Origin: Hyphomonadaceae bacterium UKL13-1
GTDB taxonomy: Bacteria > Pseudomonadota > Alphaproteobacteria > Caulobacterales > Aquidulcibacteraceae
Reading direction: 5' to 3'
Assembly (NCBI GenBank): GCA_001602435.1
Contig: CP012156.1
Location: 1,136,001-1,200,000 of the forward strand
Length of the DNA stretch: 64,000 nt
The position numbers and the translations under genes are program-made. Below are positions 53,005 through 63,744 of the stretch, piece by piece. The notes beneath the pieces are model-generated. The model saw only the letters and a program-made list of their open reading frames with translations. It was not told the DNA's origin and did no database searches. The first letter of the stretch is position 1, and each line of letters starts with the position of its first letter.

Positions 53005-53411
53005 CCCGCCCGCTCCGCATCGAGATAGCGGCGCACGCGCATCAAGTCGGTCAACTCACCGCCCAGCATGATGTCGAGCGCACTCGCGCCGCCAAAGGCT
53101 GAATTGGCCGCTTTGATCCAAGCATAGCCGCGCGCCGCCTCGGTAAAGATGATGCGAAGCGCTTTGTGGATGCCTAAGAGATTCGACAGGCGCGCCCGCC
53201 CATCGCGCGACAGACGACCCGGCCCCTCTGCCTTCCAACGCCGATAGGTGCGCACGGGCATGTCCAATAAAACGGCGGCCTGTTCGTCCGTCACATCCCA
53301 TTTGTCGAACAGATTGAGCGCCGCCCGAAACATGGCGGCACCTTCATCCTGCGTGATAGGGTCTGCGCGGAATGCGGGGCCAGATGTTTCAATGCGCTCT
53401 AAAGTCAGCAT
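52998..53411 (-). CDS. Xre/MbcA/ParS-type antitoxin (DUF2384)
   Basis: The 137-residue antitoxin has an N-terminal helix-turn-helix-like part (LFDKWDVTDEQAAVLLDMPV, RTYRRWKAEG) and the DUF2384 C-terminal toxin-binding part (AWIKAANSAFGGASALDIML). It pairs with the RES toxin. The ATG at 53411 is chosen because GGAGA lies five to six bases before it; the in-frame ATG at 53423 has none. Confidence 0.88.
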   Translation of the reverse strand: MLTLERIETSGPAFRADPITQDEGAAMFRAALNLFDKWDVTDEQAAVLLDMPVRTYRRWKAEGPGRLSRDGRARLSNLLGIHKALRIIFTEAARGYAWIKAANSAFGGASALDIMLGGELTDLMRVRRYLDAERAGW

Positions 53412-53424
53412 AGCTATCTCCATT

Positions 53425-53451
53425 TGGCAGTATATATATTAAATACTGCCA
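53425..53451 (-). promoter_or_regulatory. Operator of the RES-Xre module
   Basis: TGGCAGTAT (53425-53433) and ATACTGCCA (53443-53451) form a perfect inverted repeat, and the ATTTGGCA core also recurs directly at 53422 and 53451. The AT-rich centre (TATATATT) may contain the -10 box. It sits just upstream of the antitoxin start, as expected for autorepression. Confidence 0.65.
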
Positions 53452-53559
53452 TTTGGCAATACAAACCTGTGGCACAAACCGACAAATACATCGACATGCA
53501 CGCAAACTGATCTAAGCAGAATGATCGCCCGCAAACGCTTGTAAGAGTGCATCGCCCCC

Positions 53560-53796
53560 ATGAAGCAGCCCTGCCAAGCCTGTCTGATTTTGCGCTTGAT
53601 CCTTGCGATCTTCGCCCCCCTATCCATTGCGGCGTGGATCGTTTTGGCGCTGGTTTATGAGCTTGCTGTATCTGGCTGGATTTTTGCTGGTTTTGGGGTG
53701 AGTTTGGCGGTGGCAATTTGGGTCGTAGCGTCGTATCTCGGCGGACGGCGGGTCAGCTTGGCTGAGTCTGTTTCAAACGATGGGGCGAGAAGATGA
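53560..53796 (+). CDS. Small membrane protein preceding nuoG
   Basis: The 78-residue protein has two hydrophobic helices (LILRLILAIFAPLSIAAWIV and about residues 36-60) and a polar tail. It overlaps nuoG by four bases, so it is translated with it. No family is recognised. Its N-terminus has a CxxC (QPCQACLI). Confidence 0.6.
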   Translation: MKQPCQACLILRLILAIFAPLSIAAWIVLALVYELAVSGWIFAGFGVSLAVAIWVVASYLGGRRVSLAESVSNDGARR

Positions 53797-55877
53797 CGAA
53801 AATCGTCGTCGATGGAACCGAAGTAGATGTGCCTGGCGATTACACGCTGTTGCAAGCGTGCGAAGCCGCAGGGGCAGAAATTCCACGGTTCTGTTATCAT
53901 GAGCGTTTAAGTGTGGCTGGTAATTGCCGCATGTGTTTGGTCGAAGTCAAAGGTGCGCCTAAGCCTGTGGCGTCTTGCGCCCAGCAGGTCAAAGACCAAC
54001 GACCCGGCCCAAATGGTGAGCCACCCGTTGTTGTCACCAAATCTTCGAAGGTGAAGGCCGCGCGCGAAGGCGTGATGGAATTCCTCTTGATCAATCACCC
54101 GCTGGATTGCCCGATTTGCGACCAAGGCGGGGAATGCGACCTGCAAGACCAAGCCGTGGCCTTTGGCCGGGCTGGTTCGCGCTATGATGAGAATAAGCGC
54201 GCGGTTGAAGAAAAGAACATGGGCCCCTTGGTCAAAACAGTGATGACGCGCTGCATCCAATGCACACGCTGCGTCCGCTTTGCGACCGAGGTGGCTGGCG
54301 TGTCCGAGCTGGGGGCCATTGGTCGCGGCGAAGATATGGAAATCACCACCTATCTTGAGCAATCCTTGACGAGCGAGCTGTCGGCCAATGTCGTCGATCT
54401 CTGCCCGGTCGGCGCGCTGACCTCTAAGCCTTATGCCTTTAATGCGCGGCCTTGGGAGTTGAAGAAGACTGAAACCGTCGATGTGATGGATGCGGTCGGC
54501 TCCAACATTCGCGTCGATGCGCGTGGCAATGATGTGCTGCGCGTGCTGCCGCGCCTCAATGAAGAGATCAATGAGGAATGGCTGTCGGATAAGTCGCGTC
54601 ATGCGGTTGATGGCCTGCGCCGTCAGCGCCTCGACAAACCCTATCTCAAAACCAATGGTAAATTGGCACCCGTAAGCTGGCCACAAGCTTTGGAAGCCTT
54701 GGCAGCGCGCTTGAAGGGCGATGCAGCCAAGATTGGCGCCATTGCTGGCGACTTGAATGATGCAGAGGGCTTGAAGGCCGCTTTGGACCTGTTGCGAGGC
54801 TTGGGCGTCACCAATACGGATTGCCGCCAAGATGGCGCGGCGATTGGCCTGTCGGGTCAACGCAGCGAGTATTTGTTCAACACCACCATTATGGGCATTG
54901 AAGATGCCGATGCCTTGTTGATCATCGGCTCTAATCTGCGTCTGGAAGCGCCTCTCATCAATGCGCGGGTCCGCAAGACGTGGTTGCGCGGCACGCTCGA
55001 CCTGATCGGCGTCGTGGGTGAGGCAAATGACCTGACCTATGCCTATGAGCATGTCGGCGCGGGGCCAAAGACTTTGGCGGATTTGGCTAAGGGCAAGGGC
55101 GATTTCTTCAAGCGCTTTGCCAAGGCTGAACGTCCGATGCTGATCATCGGCATGGGTGCCTTGACCCGTCCTGATGGCGCGCAAGTCCTGAAGCTCGCTG
55201 CTGAAATTGGCATGAAGGCCAAGATCGTCCGCGAAGGCTGGAATGGCTGGAACGTTGTCCATCAGGCCGCTGGCCGCGTTGGCGCGCTGGACTTGGGCTT
55301 CTTGCCCGCAGACCAAGGCCTGTCCACCGCCCAGATGCTGGAAGCAGGCGCGCTCGACACCTTGATCCTGTTGGGTGCCGATGAAGTCAAAGCACCTGCC
55401 GGAACCTTTGTGGTTTATGTCGGCAGCCATGGCGACGCAGGCGCACAGCAGGCGGATTTGATTCTGCCAGCCGCCGCTTATACCGAAAAGTACGCCACTT
55501 ATGTGAACACCGAAGGCCGCGTGCAACAAGCACGCAGGGCGGTATTCCCCAAGGGCGATGCCCGCGAAGACTGGGCGATCTTCCGCGCCGTCTCCGCTCT
55601 GCTTGGCAAAACCTTGCCATATGACAATCTCGACGCACTTCGCGCCAAGCTGATGGCCGACAGTCCCAGCTTTGCTGGTCTGGACTTTGCGCCAGGGGGC
55701 AGCACCGCGTTGGAATTGAAGCTGTTGGGTGTTGCAGGCGATGTGGATGCAGCGCCCTTTACCAGCGCTATCACCGACTTCTATCTCACCAATCCGATTG
55801 CCCGCTCCAGCCAAATCATGGCGGAATGCTCGGCAGCCAAGAAAGCAGCCTCTGTGGCTGCGATAGCAGCGGAGTAG
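53793..55877 (+). CDS. nuoG: NADH-quinone oxidoreductase subunit G
   Basis: NuoG, the 75-kDa subunit, carries several iron-sulphur clusters. The 694-residue protein has the 2Fe-2S site CYHERLSVAGNCRMC, the His-ligated site region and CPICDQGGECDLQD, and the 4Fe-4S site CIQCTRCVRF with CPVGALT. The molybdopterin-oxidoreductase-like C-terminal half has lost cofactor-binding sites. Length is close to mitochondrial and alphaproteobacterial homologues and shorter than E. coli NuoG. Confidence 0.97.
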   Translation: MTKIVVDGTEVDVPGDYTLLQACEAAGAEIPRFCYHERLSVAGNCRMCLVEVKGAPKPVASCAQQVKDQRPGPNGEPPVVVTKSSKVKAAREGVMEFLLINHPLDCPICDQGGECDLQDQAVAFGRAGSRYDENKRAVEEKNMGPLVKTVMTRCIQCTRCVRFATEVAGVSELGAIGRGEDMEITTYLEQSLTSELSANVVDLCPVGALTSKPYAFNARPWELKKTETVDVMDAVGSNIRVDARGNDVLRVLPRLNEEINEEWLSDKSRHAVDGLRRQRLDKPYLKTNGKLAPVSWPQALEALAARLKGDAAKIGAIAGDLNDAEGLKAALDLLRGLGVTNTDCRQDGAAIGLSGQRSEYLFNTTIMGIEDADALLIIGSNLRLEAPLINARVRKTWLRGTLDLIGVVGEANDLTYAYEHVGAGPKTLADLAKGKGDFFKRFAKAERPMLIIGMGALTRPDGAQVLKLAAEIGMKAKIVREGWNGWNVVHQAAGRVGALDLGFLPADQGLSTAQMLEAGALDTLILLGADEVKAPAGTFVVYVGSHGDAGAQQADLILPAAAYTEKYATYVNTEGRVQQARRAVFPKGDAREDWAIFRAVSALLGKTLPYDNLDALRAKLMADSPSFAGLDFAPGGSTALELKLLGVAGDVDAAPFTSAITDFYLTNPIARSSQIMAECSAAKKAASVAAIAAE

Positions 55878-55883
55878 GGGCCC

Positions 55884-56975
55884 ATGCAGGATCTCGTTCG
55901 CGATTGGGGCCCGTTGTGGGGCGTGATTGGTGGGGCCGGCCAGATCTTAGCGATCATGGTCATGCTGCTTTTGACCTTGGCCTTCATCCTGTTGTTTGAC
56001 CGCAAGGTCTGGGCCGCGGTGATGATGCGCAAAGGTCCAAACGTAGTTGGCCCCTTTGGCCTATTGCAGAGCTTTGCGGACTTCTTGAAATTCGTGGTCA
56101 AGGAAATCGTTATTCCGGCAGGCGCGAATAAGACGGTCTTTATCCTTGCCCCTCTGATCACCATCACGCTTGCCTTTGTCGCTTATGCCGTTGTGCCGTT
56201 TGCGCCGGGCTGGGTGATTTCAGACATGAATGTCGGGATCCTGTACCTGCTCGCCATGTCGTCCTTGGGTGTTTACGGCATCATCATGGGTGGCTGGGCC
56301 TCTAACTCCAAATATCCCTTCTTGGGCTCGCTGCGTTCTGCGGCACAAATGGTCTCCTACGAAGTCTCGATCGGCTTTGTGTTGATCACCGTGCTGTTGG
56401 TCGTCGGTAGCCTGAATTTGACCGACATTGTTGACCATCAAAAGGCTGGCATTTGGGATTGGCACGCCTTTTCCTTCATTGGCGCACTGGTTCATCCCCA
56501 AGAAGGTGCCGGCATTGTCGGCACCGTGTACGGTTTTATCGTCGGCCTTATGATGTTCATGATGCTGGGCATTTTCTTTGTGTCCGCTCTGGCTGAAACC
56601 AACCGCCCACCGTTTGATTTGCCTGAAGCAGAATCCGAACTCGTGGCCGGCTATCAGGTCGAATATAGCTCGACCCCTTATCTCTTGTTCATGATCGGGG
56701 AATATCTCGCCATTGTGCTGATGTGTGCGATGATTTCCATCCTGTTCTTGGGCGGCTGGAACGCACCTTGGGGTCCGATTGAGAACCCATGGGTTGGCTT
56801 CTTGATCCTTTATATCAAGATTTGGCTCGTCTTCTTCATGTTCGCCATGGTGAAGGCAATTGTGCCCCGTTATCGCTATGACCAGCTGATGCGCATTGGC
56901 TGGAAAATCTTTCTACCCACGACCTTGGTCGCCGTGGCAGTGGTAGGCGGCCATGTCGCTTACTTCGGGAGGTAG
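55884..56975 (+). CDS. nuoH: NADH-quinone oxidoreductase subunit H
   Basis: NuoH is the membrane subunit at the base of the quinone chamber. The 363-residue protein has eight helices with [20 protein letters not shown], the charged loop [20 protein letters not shown] and GYQVEYSS. The length is usual for Alphaproteobacteria. It lies six bases after nuoG. Confidence 0.97.
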   Translation: MQDLVRDWGPLWGVIGGAGQILAIMVMLLLTLAFILLFDRKVWAAVMMRKGPNVVGPFGLLQSFADFLKFVVKEIVIPAGANKTVFILAPLITITLAFVAYAVVPFAPGWVISDMNVGILYLLAMSSLGVYGIIMGGWASNSKYPFLGSLRSAAQMVSYEVSIGFVLITVLLVVGSLNLTDIVDHQKAGIWDWHAFSFIGALVHPQEGAGIVGTVYGFIVGLMMFMMLGIFFVSALAETNRPPFDLPEAESELVAGYQVEYSSTPYLLFMIGEYLAIVLMCAMISILFLGGWNAPWGPIENPWVGFLILYIKIWLVFFMFAMVKAIVPRYRYDQLMRIGWKIFLPTTLVAVAVVGGHVAYFGR

Positions 56976-56981
56976 GCCGCG

Positions 56982-57152
56982 ATGTCCTCACTCGGACTTG
57001 AGTTCTTCTTCTTTGCCTTTTGGGCGATCTTGATTGTGGTCGTATTTGTTGTGGGCGTGATCATCTTGTTAGACGTGTCCACTCTGTTGAAGCTTAAAAT
57101 CAAGCAGAACCAAGTGAAGTTGAATGCGATGATCAAGGATCAAAAATCATGA
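56982..57152 (+). CDS. 56-residue single-span membrane protein between nuoH and nuoI
   Basis: A short open frame starts at an ATG just after nuoH, with GGGAGGTAGG upstream as ribosome-binding site. It encodes a short N-terminus, one long hydrophobic helix ([20 protein letters not shown], residues 8-27, and on) and a basic coiled tail ([18 protein letters not shown]). Its stop overlaps the nuoI start (ATGA), so it is translationally coupled in the operon. This argues that it is real. No family is known to me; an accessory complex I subunit is a reasonable guess. Confidence 0.7.
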   Translation: MSSLGLEFFFFAFWAILIVVVFVVGVIILLDVSTLLKLKIKQNQVKLNAMIKDQKS

Positions 57153-57634
57153 GCATAGCACAAGCACTCAAAGGCGCTTTGATGCTCGACTTCGCAGGCG
57201 CTTTCGGCCTTGCGATGAAGAAATTCTTCGAGCCGAAATTCACGATCAACTACCCGTTTGAAAAGGGCCATATCAGCCCGCGTTTCCGGGGCGAACATGC
57301 ATTGCGCCGTTATGCCAATGGCGAAGAGCGCTGCATTGCCTGTAAATTATGTGAGGCGATCTGCCCGGCGCAAGCCATTACGATTGAGGCAGAGCCGCGC
57401 GATGATGGCTCACGCCGCACCACGCGCTATGACATCGACATGACCAAATGCATCTATTGCGGCTTCTGCCAAGAAGCCTGTCCGGTGGATGCGATTGTGG
57501 AAGGTCCAAACTTTGAGTTTGCTACCGAGACGCGGGAAGAATTGTTCTATGACAAGGACAAGCTTCTGGCCAATGGCGACCGGTGGGAACGCGAAATCGC
57601 GAAGAATCTAGAGTTGGATGCGGCTTATCGTTAA
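57149..57634 (+). CDS. nuoI: NADH-quinone oxidoreductase subunit I
   Basis: NuoI holds two 4Fe-4S clusters (N6a, N6b). The 161-residue protein has the paired motifs [14 protein letters not shown] and [15 protein letters not shown], preceded by an N-terminal amphipathic region and [12 protein letters not shown]. The length matches alphaproteobacterial and mitochondrial TYKY subunits. Confidence 0.97.
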   Translation: MSIAQALKGALMLDFAGAFGLAMKKFFEPKFTINYPFEKGHISPRFRGEHALRRYANGEERCIACKLCEAICPAQAITIEAEPRDDGSRRTTRYDIDMTKCIYCGFCQEACPVDAIVEGPNFEFATETREELFYDKDKLLANGDRWEREIAKNLELDAAYR

Positions 57635-57709
57635 GCCACAGCCCGGGGAAGTTTAACAAAGCGCGCGCCCGTCCAGCATGAACGGGGCGCAGAGGGGAAG
57701 AGAGTAGCG

Positions 57710-58327
57710 ATGATTGCGGTCGCCGCCTTTTACATCTTGAGTGCGATTGCGATTGCCTCGGCCTTTATGGTCGTGGTGGCCCGCAACCCTGTGCACTCCG
57801 TGTTGTTTCTGATCTTGACCTTCTTCACGTCAGCGGGCCTGTTCGTGTTGTTGGGGGCAGAATTCCTCGCCATGCTCTTGATCGTTGTTTATGTCGGCGC
57901 CGTCGCGGTTCTCTTCCTCTTCGTGGTGATGATGCTCGACATCGACTTTGCCGAGTTGAAGGCAGGCTTTTTCACCTATTTGCCCTTTGGCGGCCTGATC
58001 GCTTTGATCTTGTTTGGCCAGTTCGTCATGGTCGGTGGGGCCTGGATTGAAAAGTCCGTCTCGGCCGAAGCCATTGCCGCCCCAACGCCAGCCGCAGCGG
58101 CGGTTTCCAACGCCGAAGCCATCGGGCGGATCCTCTACACGGATTACATCTTCTTGTTCCAATCCGCTGGTATCATTCTGTTTATTGCCATGGTCGGGGC
58201 GATTGCGCTCACGCTGCGGCACCGCGACGGCATCCGCCGCCAGAATGTTACCGCACAGGTCGGCCGCACCCGCGCGGGCGGCGTTGAAATGACTGACCCG
58301 AAGCCGGGCGAAGGAGTGGTACTTTGA
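57710..58327 (+). CDS. nuoJ: NADH-quinone oxidoreductase subunit J
   Basis: NuoJ is a five-helix membrane subunit. The 205-residue protein has [16 protein letters not shown], the conserved [20 protein letters not shown] and a polar C-terminal tail ([13 protein letters not shown]). The 75-base gap from nuoI contains an imperfect GC hairpin (57663-57692) with no T run, so it is unlikely to terminate. It overlaps nuoK by four bases. Confidence 0.95.
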   Translation: MIAVAAFYILSAIAIASAFMVVVARNPVHSVLFLILTFFTSAGLFVLLGAEFLAMLLIVVYVGAVAVLFLFVVMMLDIDFAELKAGFFTYLPFGGLIALILFGQFVMVGGAWIEKSVSAEAIAAPTPAAAAVSNAEAIGRILYTDYIFLFQSAGIILFIAMVGAIALTLRHRDGIRRQNVTAQVGRTRAGGVEMTDPKPGEGVVL

Positions 58328-58629
58328 TCGGCCTATCTCATTATCTGGCGGTTGCCGCCGCGCTTTTCACCATTGGCGTGTTCGGCATCTTCGTGAACCG
58401 CAAGAATGTCATCGTCATCCTGATGTCGATCGAACTCATTTTGTTGGCGGTGAACATCAATCTGGTCGCCTTCTCGTCCTTCTTGGGCGATCTGGTCGGA
58501 CAGGTGTTTGCGATGTTCGTGCTGACGGTTGCTGCCGCTGAGGCCGCCGTTGGCCTTGCCATTCTGGTCGTCTATTTCCGAAACCGCGGCAATATCGCGG
58601 TTGAAGATCTCAATCTGATGAAGGGCTAA
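58324..58629 (+). CDS. nuoK: NADH-quinone oxidoreductase subunit K
   Basis: NuoK is a three-helix antiporter-like subunit. The 101-residue protein has the proton-channel glutamates in [18 protein letters not shown] and in [17 protein letters not shown]. The length is standard. Translation starts at a TTG overlapping the nuoJ stop (TTGA). Confidence 0.95.
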   Translation: MIGLSHYLAVAAALFTIGVFGIFVNRKNVIVILMSIELILLAVNINLVAFSSFLGDLVGQVFAMFVLTVAAAEAAVGLAILVVYFRNRGNIAVEDLNLMKG

Positions 58630-58632
58630 CGC

Positions 58633-60771
58633 GTGTCTGCTGAACCTCACGCCACTACTGGCCTAGCTGAAACGCTCGCGACGATTGTCGTGTTCGCGCC
58701 GCTCTTGGGTGCCATCATCTGCGGGCTTTTCAACCGCTTCATTGGCGAGAAAGTGGCGATGTTTGTCGCCACCGCTTTGTTGTTTGTCGCTGCAGCCTGC
58801 GCCGGAACTATCTTTATCGGCCATTGGCAGCACAGCTTGCATTTGCCTGCTGAGCCCATTCGCATCGCGACTTGGATCCATGTTGGCGACCTCAAGAGCA
58901 CTTGGTCCATTCGTTTGGACGCCATCAGTGCGGTGATGATGATCGTCGTCACGGGCGTGTCGTCCTTGGTGCACCTCTATAGCTGGGGCTATATGGCGGA
59001 AGATCCCCATAAGCCGCGCTTTTTTGCCTATTTGTCGCTCTTCACCTTTGCCATGTTGTCGCTGGTTACAGCGGCAGACTTCATGCAGCTTTTCTTCGGC
59101 TGGGAAGGCGTTGGCCTCGCCTCATATCTTTTGATCGGCTTTTGGTATCACAAGCGCTCGGCCAATGACGCCCAAATCAAGGCCTTTGTGGTCAATCGGG
59201 TCGGCGACTTTGGCTTTGCTTTGGGCATTATGGCTGTGTTCTTTGTGTTTGGCTCGATTGAATTCAAAGAAGTCTTCGCAATGGTGCCTGAAAAGGTTGG
59301 CGTGATGCTGAAGTGGGGCAGCTATCAATTGCCCGCCATCGAGATCATCGCTTTCCTGTTGTTCATCGGCGCGATGGGCAAATCGGCGCAATTCTTCCTG
59401 CACACTTGGTTGCCCGACGCGATGGAAGGCCCGACCCCTGTGTCAGCCTTGATCCACGCCGCGACCATGGTGACGGCTGGCGTCGTGCTCGTCTGCTTGT
59501 GCTCGCCCATTTATGAGGCCGCCCCCAAGACCGCAGGCTTCATCACCATCATTGGCGCGGTGACGGCCTTGTTTGCGGCGACCGTGGGGCTTGCCCAAAA
59601 CGACATCAAGCGCGTGATCGCTTATTCCACCTGTTCGCAATTGGGCTTCATGTTCTTTGCCGCAGGCATTGGTGCCTATCAGGCCGCCATGTTCCATTTG
59701 TTCACCCACGCCTTCTTCAAGGCTTTGTTGTTCTTAGGCGCAGGCAGCGTGATCCATGGGATGCATCACGAGCAAGATATGCGCAAAATGGGCGATGTGG
59801 CCAAGCATATGAAGATCACTTTTGTGATCATGATTATCGGCACCTTGGCCATTACCGGCGTTGGTATCCCGCACACGCCCTTCGGCTTTGCTGGTTTCTT
59901 CTCCAAAGATGCCATTATCGAAACCACTTATGCTGCCGGTATGACGGGTAATACAGCCGCACAAATGGCCTTCTGGATGGCCTTGCTGGCGGCAACTCTC
60001 ACCAGCTTCTATTCGTGGCGCTTGGCCTTCATGACCTTCCATGGCACGCCCAAGTGGAAGGCCGATGGCGATCATGGCCATCATGACGATCATGGCCATA
60101 GCGATGCCGCCCATGCCCATGGCCTGCCTGCGGTTGCCCATGTCGGTGAAGTCGGTAGCGATGCGGCTGGCAGCCATGATGACGACCATGGTCACCATGC
60201 TTGGCATGGCCCGCATGAAAGCCCGCTGGTGATGTTGATCCCGCTGGTGCTTCTGGCCTTGGGTGCTGTGTTTGCGGGTTCGATTTTCTATGATGCCTTT
60301 GTTGGCCATCATGCCAAGGAATTCTGGGGCAGCTCCATCTATACCGCTCCAGACAATACAGTCCTGAAGGACAAATATTCCATCCCAGGCTGGGTCTTCT
60401 ATGCACCTTTGGTCGTGATGGTGATCGGCCTTGCGGCTGCCCTCTATTTCTATCTGTTCAATGAGGGCTTGGGTAAGAAGATCGCCGACCGCAAGGGCAT
60501 GGCGCACGCCTTCTTGGAGAACAAATGGTATTTCGACGAGCTCTATGAGATCGTCTTTGTGAAGGGTGCCCGCGCGCTGGGCGACTTCTTCTGGAAAATC
60601 GGTGACGGCAAGCTGATCGACGGGCTTGGACCCAATGGCATTGCCGCAGCTTTGAACTTTGGTTCGAAGAAAGCCGTCAAAATCCAGTCGGGCTATGTCT
60701 ATCACTATGCCTTTTTGATGCTGATCGCGGCGGTCGCGCTTGGCGCTTTTGTTCTATTCCGGGGTGCCTGA
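58633..60771 (+). CDS. nuoL: NADH-quinone oxidoreductase subunit L
   Basis: NuoL is the distal antiporter-like subunit with the long lateral helix. The 712-residue protein has [40 protein letters not shown] and [20 protein letters not shown] loop at about residues 476-531 is unusually rich in histidine (14 His in about 55 residues, e.g. [19 protein letters not shown]) and could bind metal. It starts with GTG three bases after nuoK. Confidence 0.96.
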   Translation: MSAEPHATTGLAETLATIVVFAPLLGAIICGLFNRFIGEKVAMFVATALLFVAAACAGTIFIGHWQHSLHLPAEPIRIATWIHVGDLKSTWSIRLDAISAVMMIVVTGVSSLVHLYSWGYMAEDPHKPRFFAYLSLFTFAMLSLVTAADFMQLFFGWEGVGLASYLLIGFWYHKRSANDAQIKAFVVNRVGDFGFALGIMAVFFVFGSIEFKEVFAMVPEKVGVMLKWGSYQLPAIEIIAFLLFIGAMGKSAQFFLHTWLPDAMEGPTPVSALIHAATMVTAGVVLVCLCSPIYEAAPKTAGFITIIGAVTALFAATVGLAQNDIKRVIAYSTCSQLGFMFFAAGIGAYQAAMFHLFTHAFFKALLFLGAGSVIHGMHHEQDMRKMGDVAKHMKITFVIMIIGTLAITGVGIPHTPFGFAGFFSKDAIIETTYAAGMTGNTAAQMAFWMALLAATLTSFYSWRLAFMTFHGTPKWKADGDHGHHDDHGHSDAAHAHGLPAVAHVGEVGSDAAGSHDDDHGHHAWHGPHESPLVMLIPLVLLALGAVFAGSIFYDAFVGHHAKEFWGSSIYTAPDNTVLKDKYSIPGWVFYAPLVVMVIGLAAALYFYLFNEGLGKKIADRKGMAHAFLENKWYFDELYEIVFVKGARALGDFFWKIGDGKLIDGLGPNGIAAALNFGSKKAVKIQSGYVYHYAFLMLIAAVALGAFVLFRGA

Positions 60772-60778
60772 GGCTATC

Positions 60779-62269
60779 ATGGACACGCTGCCCATCCTCT
60801 CGATCCTCACGTGGCTGCCCGCTGTGGCGGCCGTCCTGATCCTGTTTTTGCCCCAGCTCATCAAAAGCCCAGAGGCCGCGCGTGCCAATGCGGCCCGTTG
60901 GATTGCCTTGGTGACAACCGTCATCGTGTTCGGCTTAGCGCTTTGGATGACCTTGGCGTTTGACGAAACCAAATCCGGCTATCAGTTCGTAGAGCGGGCC
61001 GATTGGTATGGTATGATCCAATATCATCTGGGCATTGACGGCATTTCGGTGCTGTTGATCCTGTTGACCGCCTTTTTGATGCCCTTGTGCATCTTGGCGA
61101 GTTGGACCTCGATTGAGAAGCGCGTCGTCGAATATATGGCGGCCTTCTTGCTGTTGCAGACGCTGATGATCGGCGTGTTCTGCGCGCTTGATATCGTGCT
61201 CTTCTATATCTTCTTCGAAGCTGGCCTGATCCCGATGTATCTGATCATTGGGATTTGGGGCGGGAAGAACCGCGTTTATGCGGCTTACAAATTCTTCCTC
61301 TACACACTTTTGGGCTCGCTCTTCTTGCTGATCGCGATTGCGTGGATGGCGATCACCGCCAAGACGACCTCGATCCCCGACCTGCAAGCCTTTGAATTTG
61401 CCAAGGACGCCCAGACTTGGCTGTGGTTGGCCTTCTTTGCCTCCTTCGCTGTCAAAATGCCGATGTGGCCGGTCCACACTTGGTTGCCGGATGCCCACGT
61501 GGAAGCGCCGACGGCAGGTTCTGTCATTCTGGCTGGGGTCTTGTTGAAGATGGGCGGCTATGGCTTCCTGCGCTTCTCCTTGCCCATGTTCCCAGACGCC
61601 TCCAACGACTTTGCCCCCTTTGTGTTCGCATTGTCGGGCATTGCGATTGTCTACACCTCGCTGGTCGCTTTCCGTCAGACCGACATCAAAAAGCTGATTG
61701 CTTATTCTTCGGTCGCGCACATGGGCTTTGTCACCATGGGGATTTTCTCGGGCAATGAGCAGGGCATTCAAGGCGCTTTGTTCCAAATGCTCAGCCACGG
61801 CGTGATTTCGGGCGCTTTGTTCCTGTGCGTCGGTGTCATCTATGACCGGATGCATACCCGCGAGATCGCCCAATATGGTGGCCTTGTAAACCGGATGCCG
61901 ATTTATGCGGCGGTGTTTTTGCTCTTCACCATGGGCAATGTCGGCTTGCCGGGCACGTCGGGTTTTGTCGGCGAAATCCTCACCATGCAGGGCGCATTCA
62001 ATGTCGACCCAGTCACGGCTATGGTGGCTGCCAGCGGCGTGATCTTGTCGGCGGCCTATATGTTGACGCTCTATCGCAAGGTGATTTTTGGCACGATCGT
62101 CAATCCGGCGCTCAACACGATAACCGACATGAATGCACGCGAGATCTTAATCTTCGTGCCTTTGATCGTGGCGGCGCTTTATTTGGGCTTCCAACCCAAC
62201 CTCATCTTTGACCAGACGGCGACTTCTGCCGTTGCGCTCGTGGACGCCTTCCACGCCAACTTTAAGTGA
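60779..62269 (+). CDS. nuoM: NADH-quinone oxidoreductase subunit M
   Basis: NuoM is an antiporter-like subunit of fourteen helices. The 496-residue protein has [40 protein letters not shown] and [14 protein letters not shown] [16 protein letters not shown] start at the ATG at 60779, seven bases after nuoL; a longer frame would overlap nuoL. Confidence 0.96.
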   Translation: MDTLPILSILTWLPAVAAVLILFLPQLIKSPEAARANAARWIALVTTVIVFGLALWMTLAFDETKSGYQFVERADWYGMIQYHLGIDGISVLLILLTAFLMPLCILASWTSIEKRVVEYMAAFLLLQTLMIGVFCALDIVLFYIFFEAGLIPMYLIIGIWGGKNRVYAAYKFFLYTLLGSLFLLIAIAWMAITAKTTSIPDLQAFEFAKDAQTWLWLAFFASFAVKMPMWPVHTWLPDAHVEAPTAGSVILAGVLLKMGGYGFLRFSLPMFPDASNDFAPFVFALSGIAIVYTSLVAFRQTDIKKLIAYSSVAHMGFVTMGIFSGNEQGIQGALFQMLSHGVISGALFLCVGVIYDRMHTREIAQYGGLVNRMPIYAAVFLLFTMGNVGLPGTSGFVGEILTMQGAFNVDPVTAMVAASGVILSAAYMLTLYRKVIFGTIVNPALNTITDMNAREILIFVPLIVAALYLGFQPNLIFDQTATSAVALVDAFHANFK

Positions 62270-63744
62270 CCGGTGCGGTAATGGCCATCAACCAAACCAT
62301 GACAGCAGAGCTCTTCTTCCAGCAGGTTCCCTATATCCTGCCGGAGATCACCCTCGCAGCGGGGGCTTTGATCATCATGCTGATCGGTGCCTTCATGGGC
62401 GATAAGGGTGCACGCTTGGTCACTTGGCTGTGCGTTGCCACCATTGTGGCTGCTGGCTCTATGGCTGTCCTGCATATGCCGCCAGAGCAAGTGGTGGTCT
62501 TCTCCGGCTCCTATGCGGCAGACGGTTTTTCGGCCTATGCCAAGCTGATCATTGCCTTGACCGCCAGTAGTGCGCTTTTGCTCTCCATCGACTTCTTGGC
62601 CGAGAAAAAGCTCGATAAGCCAGAGTTTCCGGTTTTGGCGCTGCTTGCAACTTTGGGCATGTTCATCATGGTATCCGCCCATGATTTGATCGCGCTTTAT
62701 GTCGGCGTTGAGATGCAATCCTTGGCGCTTTATGTGCTTGCCGCTTATGCCCGGGATGACGCCAGAAGCTCAGAAGCTGGCCTCAAGTATTTCGTGCTCG
62801 GTGCTTTGTCGTCTGGCCTGTTGCTCTACGGCTGCTCGCTCGTCTACGGCTTTACCGGTTCGGTCAATTTCGACGTGATCGCTGCCCAAGTGGCTGGCGA
62901 GCGCTCCATCGGAGTCGTCTTTGGCCTCGTCTTCATCCTCTGCGGTCTGGCGTTTAAGATGTCGGCAGCCCCATTCCATATGTGGACGCCGGATGTGTAT
63001 GAAGGCTCGCCCACGGTTTCTACCGCCTTCTTTGCTTCTGCGCCCAAGGTTGCGGCTTCGGTCCTGTTTGCCCGCGTGTGCTTTGAAGCCTTTGGCCCTC
63101 TCCAAAAGGATTGGCTGGGCATTGTCGTGATCATGGCGGTTCTGTCCATGGCGATTGGCGCTTTGTTCGCGCTGCAGCAGACCAATATCAAGCGCCTGCT
63201 TGCCTATTCTTCCATCGCGAACATGGGCTATGCGCTGGTCGCGATTGCTTGCGGGCCAGAGTTTGGGCCAAAGGCGCTTCTGGTCTTTGTTTCCATCTAT
63301 GCCATCACTTCGGTTGGCCTGTTTGGCGTCGTGCTCTCCTTGCGTAACACTGAAGGCGAACGGGTGGAGACCATTTCCGCACTGTCGGGCCTCTCGCGGT
63401 CCAACCCGCTTTTGGCTTCGGCTTTGACCATGCTGTTATTCTCAGTCATGGGGATCCCGCCTTTGGCAGGCTTCTTCGGGAAGTGGGAAGTGATTTTGGC
63501 GACCAGCGCGTCGGGGCTTTTACCTCTCGCCATTGTCTTGATCTTAGCCTCGGTGGTTTCGGCCTTTTACTATCTGCGCATCATCAAGACCGTTTGGTTT
63601 GACGAGCCGCGCATTGCCATGGTGCCCGTTGGGGCTTCCACCACTTTGACGCTGACCGGGGCGACCTTTGTCTTGGCGGCTTTGACCTTGGTGATTGGCC
63701 TTGTCGGCTCTGCCGCCAGCATCGCTGGGGCTGGCTTCCATTGA
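62266..63744 (+). CDS. nuoN: NADH-quinone oxidoreductase subunit N
   Basis: NuoN is the third antiporter-like subunit. The 492-residue protein has [38 protein letters not shown] and [15 protein letters not shown]. The GTG at 62266 overlaps the nuoM stop; the ATG at 62281 is an alternative that would give 487 residues. It ends the complex I genes and overlaps birA. Confidence 0.96.
   Translation: MTGAVMAINQTMTAELFFQQVPYILPEITLAAGALIIMLIGAFMGDKGARLVTWLCVATIVAAGSMAVLHMPPEQVVVFSGSYAADGFSAYAKLIIALTASSALLLSIDFLAEKKLDKPEFPVLALLATLGMFIMVSAHDLIALYVGVEMQSLALYVLAAYARDDARSSEAGLKYFVLGALSSGLLLYGCSLVYGFTGSVNFDVIAAQVAGERSIGVVFGLVFILCGLAFKMSAAPFHMWTPDVYEGSPTVSTAFFASAPKVAASVLFARVCFEAFGPLQKDWLGIVVIMAVLSMAIGALFALQQTNIKRLLAYSSIANMGYALVAIACGPEFGPKALLVFVSIYAITSVGLFGVVLSLRNTEGERVETISALSGLSRSNPLLASALTMLLFSVMGIPPLAGFFGKWEVILATSASGLLPLAIVLILASVVSAFYYLRIIKTVWFDEPRIAMVPVGASTTLTLTGATFVLAALTLVIGLVGSAASIAGAGFH

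Noticed and set aside
53907..55814. A 635-codon open frame on the reverse strand of nuoG
   Set aside because: It is fully antisense to a well-conserved gene and has no family features; long antisense frames are common in G+C-rich coding DNA.
57663..57692. Terminator between nuoI and nuoJ
   Set aside because: An imperfect GC hairpin exists but it is followed by purines and not by a T run.
59734..60705. A 323-codon reverse frame opposite nuoL
   Set aside because: Its composition (runs of Met, His and Ile) simply reflects the complement of the His-rich nuoL loop.
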